64,000 bases of DNA from Astropecten irregularis (taxonomy: Eukaryota > Echinodermata > Asteroidea > Paxillosida > Astropectinidae). The position numbers were made by a program, and so were the translations under genes. Within the stretch, counting starts at the first letter, position 1, and each line of letters starts with the position of its first letter. This document shows positions 45,481-57,687 of the stretch, one piece after another. The notes under the pieces were generated by a model. The model saw only the letters and a program-made list of their open reading frames with translations, ran no database searches and had not been told where the DNA came from. The stretch covers positions 9,072,614 to 9,136,613 of the forward strand of contig OZ020258.1 in NCBI GenBank assembly GCA_963971285.1, given 5' to 3'.

Positions 45481-45532
45481 AGTTTCAGGCCATACCGGCA
45501 CTATAAATTTTACCTACGCATCATCAGTGCAG
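45481..45532 (+). CDS. Candidate exon of the TRPA-like gene, N-terminal extension
   Basis: 52 bases with an excellent acceptor (actttacttgcag) and donor (tgcag/gtaact). In the frame that fits downstream exons it encodes VSGHTGTINFTYASSVQ, enters needing two bases and leaves in phase 0. A second frame (SFRPYRHYKFYLRIISA) is also open, so the frame is chosen only by agreement with 51784. No known domain is seen. Confidence 0.45.
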
Positions 45533-45904
45533 GTAACTGAACTTTATAATGTTGTCTGGAAGTAGAAGTGACATTTCGTTGGCCTTGCAAGAGTAGAATA
45601 GCATGTTAGCGTGGGTCTCTAAAGTGAAGCGATTAAGGCACGTCATGAAGACCATTGGATGCCGCCTCAGGCTTCAGGATTATAGCTCGCCGAGTAGGCC
45701 TATTGCAAATACCATCATGTCCCATCCTGAGCATTGATCAATTTGATGTTGATTAAATTACAATATTAGTCCCTAAACGTTGATGTTGAGGCTGCTCATT
45801 ATAACGCTGGAGAGTGTATAGGCCTATGGCACTGGAACAGTACACCTCTGAGTCACATAGAAACGTGACTCCCTTCCAAACATGACGCTTCACATTTCAT
45901 GACA

Positions 45905-46130
45905 TGGACAAAATCACGATTATCATTTTTATTTTGTCCCGATCCTCTCATCCATTCATGTGTGTTTCTTTCTTTCACTTTCATGTTCTTGTCCTCACGT
46001 CATTTAGCCTTTGAGAAAAGATTCTGCTAAGATCGAAACGCGTCATCCCTCCTATTACTCCAAGCATTTGATATTATTTCAGGCCATTTTGGCTGATGAG
46101 CAGTTTGCAGCAGTTTATTAATTGTATTTT
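45905..46130. repeat. Family H element, reverse copy
   Basis: tgtcccgatcctctcatcca, catttagcctttgagaaaag and ttggctgatgagcagtttgc are the inverse of the forward copy 3 kb upstream. Confidence 0.7.
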
Positions 46131-46344
46131 TAGATTAGGTTATAGGTCCTACTAAGTATATATTAACTGCTCCAAGTTGACATAACATTAGCAACATGTC
46201 ATTGTATATGATATAGGTCCGTGGATACACTTTGAGAAAAGATGCATAAACTGACTAAATTATATCCATTTTCACCCCAAAGCATCGTACAGTACTTGTT
46301 TTACGGGTAACAATCCAATATTGGAATATGCGTGTAAATATCAC

Positions 46345-46705
46345 GTCTTAAATGTACAGTACAGGATTGGTAACATACCCGAACAGAAATGTTCACAGAT
46401 TGACGTATAACTTACAGGATATAAAGATGGTGCTTGTAGAAAACATATTTGTTGAAATATTTCCGCCCTTAATGCTGTATTTATCCAGAAATAGTCAAAC
46501 AAACACCGAAAAACAGTTTTGATTTCGGGGTAAGATCAAAACCATTCTTTGTATTTTATGAGAAAAATTGAGTCGAGCTTTCGCTATTTTTTCGTGACTC
46601 AAATGTCCGATTGAGCTAAAATTTAAACAGGTTTATTATTTCATGCACATGTTTGATCAGACAAAGTGTGAGTGCTGTCCTGTGACCTTTACCAATCATG
46701 TTTTT
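46345..46705. repeat. Family B element
   Basis: aaatgtacagtacaggattg at the left, tttaccaatcatgttttta at the right, with gatttcggggtaagatcaaa inside. Confidence 0.8.
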
Positions 46706-46919
46706 ATCTTTAACATTTGACGCATCGCCAAGTATAAGCATCGACAGCTGCCCATGAGCCATGCATAGTGAACCTTCACCAGTCCTCTCCTCAAATTCAC
46801 ACACGTGTGTAATCGGCTCCACCCTTCTTACTCCATGTTCTTACAAACATGATTATGTTATAGGGGACACGTCACTTCGAATTCTTCTGCAAACTTTGGA
46901 TCTCATTCCGATTGGAAAT

Positions 46920-47302
46920 TAAAGGTATATGGCCTACTATCATACTTTAGTCAGGTTACCGAAACAGAAATGTTCACAGATTTACCTATTACTGACAGGG
47001 TATAAAGATGGTGACGGTAGAAACATACCGTTAATATTTTCCTGCCTGAAATGCTGTATTCATCCAGAAAAGAGTAAAACTAGTGACCAATATTATTTTG
47101 GATCTTTTAAAGATCAAAAGTAAAAGAGAAAAGACTTAAGAAACACTGTGGCCGTTTTTCACTAGCTGTTTTCTAAAAAAAAGTGGGCACCGTATGGGAC
47201 TGGAATTTTCACAGATGACTGTTACTGTATTCTCCTTGATATTTTTGCCCATGAATCTGTATTTCTTTGACACAAACCAAAGTATAATATTAACTTTAAA
47301 GG
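46920..47302. repeat. Family A element, reverse orientation
   Basis: It starts with the shared A/B end (aacagaaatgttcacagatt) and ends accaaagtataatattaact then ttaaa. Confidence 0.8.
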
Positions 47303-47354
47303 TTTTACTTTAGATTATCCTTTTCAATGAATGATCTGTACTCTTAAACATTTG

Positions 47355-47501
47355 CTTTTAAGGAGTACTCTTTCAATTGGTCATATTTTCGCCAATTGCA
47401 ACCCGATTTTGCTTAAATTCTACACGGTGATAGCCAAGGCATGGTTGTATCATGTAGCTAAATCACAGTGTTGCGGTTTTTTTTCTTGGACACCCTGCAT
47501 A
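47355..47501. repeat. Family C element, right end only
   Basis: aaggagtactctttcaattg to ttttcttggacaccctgca. Confidence 0.75.
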
Positions 47502-48394
47502 GGTTAATTGGACACGGTGCACCTCTTCAGAAGAGAGATCTAGTTCTGGCGGAGGATTATTTCGATAACCTTGTTGAATTCTCATCGTGAACACATCTAA
47601 TAAGCACAACAGCGTGCAATCAGACGGCTATCCTGTCTTATGGCAACAATATTCTCTACAATAAGAACCTCGGCCCTTTTTAATACTGAGATGAGAATTG
47701 CTACCAAACACCGTGTAGCGACGTCAGCATCAGCAGTGCATACATAATAGTCTTAAATCTTTCTTTCATTGTCCGGTCGATTAGAGAACAATAATTACAT
47801 TCAGACAAACCAGACGAATAAAACAAACAACACTTCGCACACTGTCCGAAACACACATTCTTATCGGTTCTTCTCAGAACCACGCCTCTTCCAAAAAAAG
47901 AGTATTAAAAAATCAACATGGTGTCTCTGCAAATATACGTCTGTGCTAATATCAACATCGTTATAATATCATGTTTTTGTACATCACTAAATTGACATCA
48001 AATATCGCTCCCTCGTAATCCCCGACCATGGTATTCTTCTATCCAGTTTCACTTATTTTCTAAAATACGAAAGCAAGGCCATGGCAGAATAACCATTAGC
48101 GTTTTTCAGCTTAATTTTTGGTCGAGGATAGGCTACAATGGAAATTGGGAAATGAAGGCTAAATCGTTATATTATTTTTGAATAGAGATTACAATAATGT
48201 TTTCCCCTACATGCGTTTTTAATTAAATGATGGCTTACATCAAGTGCCCATGTAAACATCAGTGACGTCATCCATTTTGATTGAATTTATAGGTGCTTTT
48301 TTTGTTAATATTTTCAGCGTTTTTTTTTTATACATTCATGTTTTCTTCAATTTAGTGAAGAATTCATATACCGATTTTTATAAAGGGGGTATTT

Positions 48395-48880
48395 AAAGGT
48401 AATATCATACTTTGGGTGTTGTCAACGAAATGCAGATTTATGAGCAAAGATATTTAGTAACAGATACAGTAACAGCCATCTGTGAAAATTTTAGTCCCAT
48501 ACGGTGCAGGCTTTTTGAGAAAACTGTGAAAAATGGCCACGGTATTTCTGAAGTCTATACTCTTTTATCTGTGATCTTTGTGGATACATACAGCATTGCA
48601 GGTGGAATTATTTGAACCTGTAAGTTATACATAAATCTGTGAATATTTCTGTTTTGGCTTCTTACCAAAGTATGATACTACCCGTATTATACGGTGCCCA
48701 CTTTTTGATATTGTTTTTTATATTTAAAAGATCAAAATTGTTTTTTGGTCTTTGCGCTTACTCAACAAACAAATTGTAACGGTATGTTTCTCCTATCACC
48801 ATGTTTATACCCTGTACGTTATAGGTAAATCTGTGCATATGTTTGTTTCGGTATGCTACAGAAGTATGGTACTACCTTTA
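48395..48880. repeat. Family A element, rearranged
   Basis: It starts aaaggtaatatcatactttg, reaches a right end at 48690, then repeats part of the interior (tacggtgcccactttttgat) and ends again at ggtactacctttaa. Two overlapping copies are likely. Confidence 0.7.
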
Positions 48881-48999
48881 ACAAAATTTCAATTTCATTT
48901 AAGCAACAAAAAACAAATTGATCGGGTCTCACATTGTGTTTACTTTATTTGAAATTAATCGATTCATTATTGTCATTGACTTAATAATATTAACACTCA

Positions 49000-49165
49000 T
49001 CAAATAAACACAAGAGAAACTGACTGAATTTGAAGTTATTGAAAAGTGAAAAAACAAAACAAATTGACTGGAGCGGGATTCGAACCAGCGACCTCATGAA
49101 CGGTACTGTATTCAGGAGGTCGCTGGTTCGAATCCCGCTCCATTCATTGTTTTCTTTGTTTACTT
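49000..49165. repeat. SINE type 2 halves as an inverted pair
   Basis: gactggagcgggattcgaac on the left is mirrored by ggttcgaatcccgctccatt on the right, with ttgaaaagtgaaaaaac and ttttctttgtttactttt outside. Confidence 0.7.
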
Positions 49166-49186
49166 TTAATATTAACAATAATTTTA

Positions 49187-49640
49187 AAGGTATTAACATA
49201 TTTTGATTTTTTGTCAAAGAAATACAGATTCATGGGCAAACATATCAGGGAAGATACAGTAACAGTCACCTGTGAACATTTTAGTCCCATACGGTACCTA
49301 CTTTGTGAGAAAACATTGAAAAACAGGCACAGTATTTCTTTAGTCTTTTTTCTTTTATTTTTGATCTTTTAAAAGATCAAACAGATGTTCGGTCTTTGTT
49401 TTACAAATTTATGGATAAATAAACCATTTCAGGCGGAAACAAATTAACTACATGTATATGTTTCTGCCACCAACATCTTCATACTCTGTAAGTTATACGT
49501 ATATTTTGTATTTTTATGACCAAGACAATTTTTTTATTTGTACATCCATTGCAATTCAGTTTTTATACTGCGAGGGTTGATTTTAAGAATAAACTAATAT
49601 GTAAATTATGTGAACATTTCTGTTTGGTTTCTAAAATTTT
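49187..49640. repeat. Family A element with an insert near its right end
   Basis: It starts aaaggtattaacatattttg and follows the family to ctgtaagttatacgta at 49500. About 100 unrelated bases follow before aacatttctgtttggtttct. Confidence 0.7.
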
Positions 49641-51208
49641 CGATGGGAAATTAGCTTTATAAAACAAAAAAGGCATATTTCTCCTTTTTTTCATAACACT
49701 TACAGGCACATGCAATTATAGCGTCAGTTTAGGAAGCAGGCATATCTTCTGGTTCCGCCCACGAATAAAGTCCAAGGTCATATGCACCATATTCATTAAG
49801 TTACTCAATTGCATACGAGATTCATGCTGTTACGTATAAAGTACACACATTATTATACCAAGAGGCTGCACATTGCTGAAGATGTGTAAACACATTAGGC
49901 CTAGCTCTGCCAGGCATTTTAGGTCTTGTTTAATATCCACGAAAATTATTTCACGGAGAAATCTTTGACAAAGCATCAAGTATAATTATTTTATCTGTGC
50001 CGCTCATTTTCTTGTCCCAATTTTTTTTTTAGAATATATTTTCATAGAAAACATACTTTGAACGAATGCAATTTCGTTGCGTTCATCTTCCTCTTATATG
50101 GACTTCTATTGTTTATACCATTAGCAATTTTATCATTCATATCTTCTTTGCTTCCAAATTTCTCATCTGACTGACCTTGCTATGTACCTGATAGGGTTCC
50201 TGCAGTGATTTGTTCAGTCAGGTTATTTTATTGCCTTCATACAGAGAATAATACTGACAGATAGTGAATGGCAAGTCTTATTTTGGTTTCAAACTAATGG
50301 CTTTGCAAAATGGGGGATTTTCATGCATGCTCATGTGGGGAACCAACAGCAAAAATATAATGGAAAAAAAAACATTAAAAAACGAAGAGGCAAACTTGCC
50401 CCACATAATAGGTTTGGCAGAAAGATTACACCACCAGTTCAGTGAAAGGAACATCATATTCGGCCTAATAAATCCCATTGAGCATTGCTGAGGAAAAGGT
50501 CTGTCAGAAAACCTATAAAACAACCCCGACTTTTCGTGCACAAAACAATTTGGTTAGGCCGTACTGCTCTCAGTTATCATCACAGATGACATCACAGTTT
50601 TGCTCATGAATATGGAAATTGTAAATTAGCATACAAACCCCAAAATACCGTTGTTAACCCTGAAACAAGGTGAGGAAGTGGGTAAAATCACAGGCCCCAT
50701 AAAACAGTTACTTTTTGGCACATGTTCAAAATGATAATAATAATTGCAGAGACCTTTTAATAATTTGACCAACTTCCATCTCATTAATTTTTGAGTGCCT
50801 TACATTTGTTCCTTTTCCCCCTGTCAGTCCCCGTCTATAGACCCATCCTCACACCTAGCTAGCAGATGTGCTCCCCTTTGTCACTTTGCTTTCATCCATT
50901 GTTTGCTTGTACGTTGCTGTCTGTTCATCCGGAGATTGTGGAACTAATTGTCAGAGGTTTCTAAATCATCTAATTTGATAAGAAATAATGGAACTATCGG
51001 ATCGGTGCTGATTTCAATCCATCCAGCATTCATTTTAGATAATCATATCAACACCATTCTACCGATGAAATAGCACATCGATAGCAATATTATTCCCAAT
51101 CTGTATCGCTATTGCTTTAAGCACAAACTGAGAAAAAACATCCGAACCACAAGGGCCAGGTGAAAATTCAAATGATCTTGAGAAAGGGCAAGTGTTTAGG
51201 CTAAGGTG

Positions 51209-51705
51209 TTTAAAGGTAAATATCATACTTTGGTTTTGTCAAGGAAATACAGATTCATGGACATGTCTTTCAAGGAAGAAATGGTAACAACCATCTGTGA
51301 AATGTTCAGTGCCGTACGGTGTCCACTGTTTTGAGAAAACATTGAAAAACAGCCACAGTATTTTTGAAGTCTTTTCTCTTTTATTTTTGATCTTTTAAAA
51401 GATCAAAAAGATTTTCGGTCGTTGTTTTACTAATTTCTGGATAAATACACCATTTCAGACGGAGGATTTTTAACGCCCACAGTATATTTTTAATCTTGCC
51501 ACCGTTATTTTTGATTTTTTAAAGATCAAAATAGTTTTCGGTCATTAGTTTTACTCTTTCATGGATAAATGCAGCATTTTAGGTAAACAAATTGAGGTAC
51601 ATGTTTTTACCATCACCATCTTTATACCCTGTAAGTTATAGGTAAATATGTGAAGATTTCTGTTTCGGTATGCTACCAAGGTATGATATAGTAGTGTACC
51701 TTTAA
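51209..51705. repeat. Family A element with internal duplication
   Basis: It starts aaaggtaaatatcatacttt. The tgatctttt...gatcaaa region occurs twice (51388-51408 and 51510-51530). It ends aggtatgatatagtagtgta. Confidence 0.75.
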
Positions 51706-51783
51706 ATATCACGGCAAAATACAGCAGTATTTGGTATTTGAATGTGTTTGAATACTGTAATGTTTACCTAATGGTACGTGCAG

Positions 51784-51881
51784 GATTCAAAAACAGTAAC
51801 TGTTATCTTCAAACAAAACCCCAGCCGGGAAGCCTTCGAGCCGACGGTATACCAAGCCATCTGCCTTGATGTGGACTATGG
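51784..51881 (+). CDS. Candidate exon of the TRPA-like gene, N-terminal extension
   Basis: 98 bases between ggtacgtgcag and the donor tatgg/gtaaat, open in a frame with good codon character: DSKTVTVIFKQNPSREAFEP then TVYQAICLDVDYG. It enters in phase 0 and leaves in phase 2, exactly what the 54136 exon needs. The pattern (beta strand, helix, DVDYG) suggests a small folded domain, but I recognise no family. The phase chain 45481-51784-54136-62185 is unbroken, the main argument for one gene. Confidence 0.5.
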
Positions 51882-52513
51882 GTAAATGTGTGAACAGTTT
51901 TGATTGAATGCTGACCCTAAGCCCCATGGGTTATGGGCCCAAGCTGAATGTAATCTTGGACTTTCTCGATGAGTTAGCGAAACACCTGCTGGGAAAAATG
52001 AGACTCTTACACCATTTGATTAAAGCTGTTTCGATCTTCCTTTTCAGTTGAATGATTAATATAATTACTGCTAATTCTGATTATTCAAATCATTGATTTT
52101 TATTGATTGGTCTTTGAATTGATTTCGTTTCAACAAACCACAGTTGTTCCAGTGTGTTCATACGAATGAAATTGCAATGGAAATATTTTATTTTACCCAT
52201 GGATTGTGCATTTATTTATTTGTTTGCTTATTTTTGTTGATCTGCAATTTTATATTGTAATTTCCAGATACCGTGCACATTATAAAGGCTCTGTTTTTTC
52301 TTTATTGTATTATAAGGTCTACCTTAAATATTGTAACAATAATGTTTAGTGATTTGAGTTTACGCCACATATTACATTTCAACCAAACATTGAATTATTT
52401 TGTAAACAATACATTTTGTGTTAGATATTTTGTATTTGGATATCTATATCAGTATTTTGATAGATATTTGTGAAACAAAGAGGTATGAAACAACACCAGC
52501 CTGGAACGTGTTT

Positions 52514-52872
52514 AAAGGTAGTATCATACTTTGGTTTTTGTCCAAGAAATACAGATTCATGAGCAAAAATATCAAAACAGATACAGTAAAAGTCATCTGT
52601 GAAAATTGCAGTCCAGTACGGTGCCCACTTTTTGAGAAAACAGTGAAAAACAGCCACAGTATTTCTTAGGTCTTTTCTCTTTTATTTTTGATCTTTTAAA
52701 AGATCTACAAGATCTTCGGTCGTTGTTTTACTAATTTCTGGATAAATACACGATTTCAGGCGGAAAATTCTTAACGGTATGTTTCTACTAGCATCATCTT
52801 CATGAAAGTTATACATAAATCTGTGAACTCATCTGTTTTGGACTCTCACCAAAGTATGATACTACCTTTATA
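52514..52872. repeat. Family A element, full length
   Basis: taaaggtagtatcatacttt to aaagtatgatactaccttta. Confidence 0.85.
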
Positions 52873-53006
52873 CTGGTTTCTAAAATGCGAATTACTCTTT
52901 TTATGGGCCGAAGAATCAAGTTATTTCTTGGGTCTTTAGGCAACCATCGTAGGTTTGGGGACAACATTCTTTAAGGAACTTACTCTCAATCCGTCTGATC
53001 GTGCAG

Positions 53007-53120
53007 GTGATGCAGATGGCATTGATTGTTTCCATGGCAACAGGCCTTCATGAAATTCATCGCCATGGACACATATCGCGTAACCTGGAAGTCTGGAAAA
53101 CAACACCAGCATCATTATGA
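53007..53120 (+). pseudogene. Possible protein-kinase catalytic-loop remnant
   Basis: After gatcgtgcag the frame reads MQMALIVSMATGLHEIHRHG then HISRNLEVWKTT and a stop. The spacing (ATGLHEIH...HI.RNL) recalls the helix E and HRDL..N segment of kinases, with the catalytic Asp position occupied by Arg. It is short, cannot be spliced in phase into the neighbouring exons, and may be chance. Confidence 0.25.
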
Positions 53121-53378
53121 AAGATATACTGCCTGTCCTTTGCTAGACTTTAACGACACAGACATGAACTAGAGTAATTTATGTAGTTCACTGCAAATCT
53201 GCTTTGCTTTTGAATGATAAAGATGTACCGGTAATGCCAGACAGTTGCCCTGTTTAATGTAGGCCTTAATTGCATCACTAAGTATAACTTATCGAGGACT
53301 ATCACGAGAAACGTGGCTAATGGTACAAGGATAATTATTTGAATATTAATGGCATGTATTATTTATCATGCATTAGTC

Positions 53379-53560
53379 CAGGGGCCAATTTCATACGGCT
53401 GCTAAAGCACAGTTGCTTAAGCATGAAATGAAAAGTCTTCCTTCATCAAACAGGATTACCAACCAAATTTTCATGTGATGTTTACTGCTTTTGACTTGTA
53501 TTCGGCCATTGTTTGCTGAGCCGTTACTTTCAATATTAAAGATAAGAACGAACTCCAATA
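53379..53560. repeat. Family E element, partial, reverse
   Basis: aggggccaatttcatacggc, gcttaagcatgaaatgaaaa and accaaattttcatgtgatgt, then cggccattgtttgctgagc. Confidence 0.7.
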
Positions 53561-54135
53561 AAGAAGATTCTCTGAATAACCAGAGGACCAAGCAATCACC
53601 ATAAAATACTCCGTAATGTGGCCACCGCTATATCACTGAACTTAACCAAATATTGACAGAAAGTGGTTTCCCTGCCCTGGCTGCAACAAATATTATGGCT
53701 TTTAACATTTTAACTGACAGTAGTTTGTGGTGAATGTCAATATTGGCCGCGTGCTTAAGCATTATTCACAAGCCAGCGTATAGGTACAAATTTGCTATAA
53801 GACGCGTGCATGTTAGGATCTTAACTAACTTGTGAGGCACCAAGTATCTGCTAAACAGAGTGTTTTCTTAACAGTAGTGTGACTTTTTTTTTTTTTTTAG
53901 ATATGTCCCAGGTACTGCAGACATTATTTAGGGAATGATATCGCAAGCCATCAACAAGATTGATGTACGACCGGGTTTTTGGATCCTATAATGAAATGAG
54001 ACCATATTTGCGATCCTTTTTCAATGGGAAAGTAAATGAAGTCGTGTTGAATGATGGTCAACTGGGCGGCGCACCTGCCATTTAGCGCTGAAAGTAATAA
54101 ATTATTGGATTTCTTTATTTGTTCTCACAATGCAG

Positions 54136-54481
54136 GAGTAGAGATGTCAGAAGACTCGAGCTAAACTGCAGCTGGCAATGGCGTGTCCCTCCAGGAGTGA
54201 GTAATTTGCAGATAACTGTATGTTTTGAACAATCCACGATGAAGACTGTGGAGTCGGAACCCCGTGTGCCGCGGATAGGAACCATATCGGCCCTGCTACG
54301 GTTCGGCAGGAACATGGGTCTGACCTATATGCCCACCAGTAACGGGGGCATCGCAGAAGGAACCAAGATGTCTAACTTGAGCCGGGGCCAAGGCAAGGAC
54401 AGGGGTGACAAGTCCTCCGAATCAGAAGGAGGGGTAGTGGAGGTGTGCTCCATAGCTGATAGTCCTTATCGCATCCTCAGG
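54136..54481 (+). CDS. TRPA1: TRPA1-like channel, exon leading into the ankyrin repeats
   Basis: 346 bases, acceptor ctcacaatgcag, donor cagg/gtaagt, open throughout. It encodes SRDVRRLELNCSWQWRVPP and GVSNLQITVCFEQST, then MKTVESEPRVPRIGTISALL, a Gly/Ser/Lys-rich cytosolic linker (MSNLSRGQGKDRGDKSSESE) and ends VCSIADSPYRILR. The SP(Y/F)RILR wording just before the first ankyrin repeat is what I recall from insect TRPA1 N-termini. TRPA1 is a calcium-permeable cation channel of sensory cells. The ATG at 54239, with A at -3, could be the true start, the upstream part then being leader. If the upstream exons are real, translation starts further 5'. It enters needing one base and leaves in phase 0. 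Confidence 0.65.
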
Positions 54482-54559
54482 GTAAGTCCTTATTATGAAA
54501 CTACTTTGAAATCTCCCAAAAGGGTATGCTTCATTTTTTTTCCAAACAGGTTAACGACG

Positions 54560-54980
54560 TTAAAGGTAATAATTATCATACTTTTGTTTTTGTCAAAGAA
54601 ATACAGATTCATGAGCAAAAATACCAGGCAAGATACAGTAACAGTCATCTGTGAAAAGTTTAGTCTCATACGGTGCCCACTTTTTGAAGAAAAAAAACAG
54701 TGAAAAACGGCCACAGTCTGATTGAAAATCAGATGTTTATTTCTGCAACTGCCCAGTATTCTGACGGGCATTTTAAAAAAGATCATCGATTCTAAGGAAA
54801 GAGTCCTTACGATTCTGTATGGGAGTTATTTATCCCATTGACGATTACTCTTCCAAAGAGTGAGGGGAGTCGTTATGACTCTTAAGAAGGAGTAATAGTA
54901 GACTCTTCGGCGAAGTAATTTGACTCAAATCTGGGACGATATCTGTTTCAGTATGCTACCAAAGTATGATACTACCTTTA
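54560..54980. repeat. Family A element interrupted by about 220 bases
   Basis: The left part runs to ggccacagtctg (54720); the right end tatctgtttcagtatgctac to actacctttaaa is at 54950-54980. The insert contains repeated gactctt/aagagtc motifs. Confidence 0.7.
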
Positions 54981-54999
54981 AAGATATAACAAAATACTG

Positions 55000-55157
55000 T
55001 TGGCATTTTTCACTGTTTTTTTTTTTTCAAAAATTGGGCACCGTATGCGACTGAATTTTTCACAGATGACTGCTATAGTATCTGTCTTGATATTTTTGCC
55101 CATGCATCTGCATTTCTTTGACAAAAACCAAAATATGATATAACCTTTAATTAGATA
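55000..55157. repeat. Family A fragment, reverse
   Basis: ggcatttttcactgtttttt to aaccaaaatatgatataacc then tttaa. Confidence 0.7.
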
Positions 55158-55552
55158 TTTGATATCAACCACAGGAAAGAAATCCTCTTCCGCTCTGTCA
55201 GGGTGACTTACAGCTCTATCGATTAAACGCACTTAACCACTCCATGTTATTTACTCGCGACTCAAAGCCCAGGACTTCAATTTACTTGCTTTGTTTACAC
55301 TACGAACTACTAATAATGGCCAGGCCAATCTATTTTAATTTCAGTTGTGCTTATTTATTTTACTCTCTGGACAGATAATATAAAAATGTGGGTGTTCAAA
55401 CACATGCACATATTGGGCATGAGTGCCACATAAAAGGTCTGATGATTACATTAGAGTCTTGATGATAATTTTAACCTTAAAATCTGCTTATTGTGCATGC
55501 AATTATTAGATAACCACAAGAGAGCCTGCTGTTTTTTTTTATCTAAGTGCTG

Positions 55553-55905
55553 TAAAGGTATATCATACTTTGGCAAGAAGCCAAAACAGAAATGTTCACA
55601 TATTTGCGTATAACTTACAGGTTGAAATATTTCCGCCTGAAATGCTGTATGTAACCAGAAAAGTGTAAACTACGACCGGAAATCTTTTTGATCTTTTTTA
55701 AAGATCAAAAATAAAAGAAAAAATACTTAAGAAATACTGTGGCCGTTTTTCACTTTTTTTCACTGTCAAAAAGTGGGCACCGTATGGGACTGACATTTTC
55801 ACAGATGACTGTTACTGTATCTTCCTTAATATTTTTTGCCCATATGAATCTGCATTTCTTTGACAAAAACCAAAGTATGATAGGGGCCTATTACCTTTAA
55901 AGATG
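55553..55905. repeat. Family A element, reverse orientation
   Basis: It starts taaaggtatatcatactttg and ends gcctattacctttaaag, with atctttttt aaagatcaaaa-type palindrome inside. Confidence 0.8.
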
Positions 55906-55916
55906 AATTGAGGAAA

Positions 55917-55992
55917 TTGACTTGAGTGGGATTCGAACCTGCGACCTCAGGAATACCGTACCGATGGCCTACCAACTGAGGCATGTAGTAAA
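55917..55992 (-). repeat. SINE type 2 head, reverse
   Basis: cttgagtgggattcgaacct and ctaccaactgaggcatgtag are the inverse of B and A boxes. Confidence 0.6.
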
Positions 55993-56135
55993 TACATGCA
56001 TGGTACATACCTTTCCCAATTTTAGAATGATCTTGATGCCTGTCTCGAGGCAGAGTAGTTCAAGAGTTGGACTGTGACAAGGACTTTGACGTGGAAGAAC
56101 TCTAGTACACCCTTGCTTGCTCTTTCCCTCATTAA

Positions 56136-56492
56136 AGGTATAATACATGATTGGTAAAGGTCACAGAACAACCCTCACACTTTGCCTGATCCAGCATGTA
56201 CATGAAATGATAAACCTGTGAAAATATGAGCTCAATCTGAGTCACGAGAAAAAAATCGACAACCAGACTCAATTTTTGTTTATAAACTAATAAAGAATGG
56301 ATTTGATCTTACCCCGAGATCAAAACTGTTGTCGGTCTTTGTTTTAAAAATTTCTGGATGAATACAGCATTTCGGGTGGAAATATCTTAATAGTATGTTT
56401 CTATCAGCACCATCTTCATACCCTGAAAGTTATACGTAAATCAGTGAACAATTCTGTTTGGGTATTTACCAATCTTGAACTGTACCTTTAAA
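56136..56492. repeat. Family B element, full length
   Basis: aaaggtataatacatgattg to ttgaactgtacctttaaa. Confidence 0.85.
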
Positions 56493-57238
56493 ATCTTTGA
56501 TTGTTGGATCCCTAAATAGTAACATTACGAAAGCGACGTTTGAAAATGAATATGCTAGTCTTTGCTGATTTTTATCAAATACATGATTGCCAGTAAGTGT
56601 AGGCCACTATTTATGGCAGACCTATGCTTTTCACGTTCACGTCAGCACTCATTCGTACGTGCTTTGTCCATATTCCCACAGCCAACGACGCCATTAAGTC
56701 TACCTAGTTGCCATAGTCAGCAAAATACCCGATTCAATTCGTTGCTCGCTGTTCGTATACTTCAAGGACGGCTTTCTGTTTGGTATTTGTCATCTTGTGA
56801 CAAGAAGGAAAACCAGGTCTCCTCGAAATTATGTCATGCAAGCATAGCGAACGACAAAATGTGTACTGGGACTTGAATAACCTTATAAATATTGCCAGTA
56901 GCAGCTTGTTATTAAATTACGTCAAGAAATCTTCAGAATTCGAAGTAGAACACACTTAAACATATATTCCAGCACAAATTGACACAAAAAATAAACCACA
57001 TTTTGTTTTAGATTCATACCAATGGTATAGCACGTGATTTGTCTTTGCTCTAATTCCATAATATTAAGAAGCCTTAAATTAGCCTGTAATAAAATATGTA
57101 ATTGTGTGTCGTGAATTCACGTATTGAATCATAGGACTTTTATTCCGATCCGTTATGTGTATTGTGTATGTAACACATTATTCTTATCTTATCTTATATC
57201 AGTCTTAATATCAGTTGAATTAAGATATACTACGATAT

Positions 57239-57632
57239 ACAGGGGTTGATTTCACGAAGCCCTGCGATTGATCGTAACTCGAGTAACGAAGGATAACCCA
57301 TGGTAGAGGGCCTATCCCACGAAGGGCTTCTATTGGCGTTTACGAAACAGAGGCTTGGGCTCAGGCTCCAGCTCTGACATCCATGCTGAAAATACAGGTT
57401 GTGGTTTTTCAATGAAGCTGAAGTTATGTTTTCCTTTTCAAACCAGAGAATCTACTTCCGAACCGCCGCCAAAAACCTCTGTTTTGATACCCGTTATTTC
57501 AGAATGGATTCATGAAAATGGAGCCGGAGTCTGAGACGGAGGCTGAGCCTCCGTTCCGTAAACGCCCTATGCATCCAAAGTCCTTCGATTGATAGTAAGT
57601 TACGAAGAGTTTGGTGAAATCGACCCCTGTCT
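57239..57632. repeat. Family I element split by a family F insertion
   Basis: The left piece aggggttgatttcacgaagc pairs with the right piece tggtgaaatcgacccctgtc. Between them sits a family F copy at 57334-57572. It is thus a nested pair. Confidence 0.8.
57334..57572. repeat. Family F element nested in family I
   Basis: ttggcgtttacgaaacagag to gcctccgttccgtaaacgcc. Confidence 0.8.
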
Positions 57633-57687
57633 TACATATGGTGTTATTGAAGTCCAGTATAATGGCATCGTCCGTATCTTTTTTCCA

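Noticed and set aside
53007-53120. Exon 53007 as part of the TRPA chain
   Set aside because: From the phase 2 donor at 51881 it meets a stop at once.
42381-54481. Joining the exon at 42423 straight to 45481 or 51784
   Set aside because: The phase 1 overhang reads into stops in both; only 44272 accepts it.
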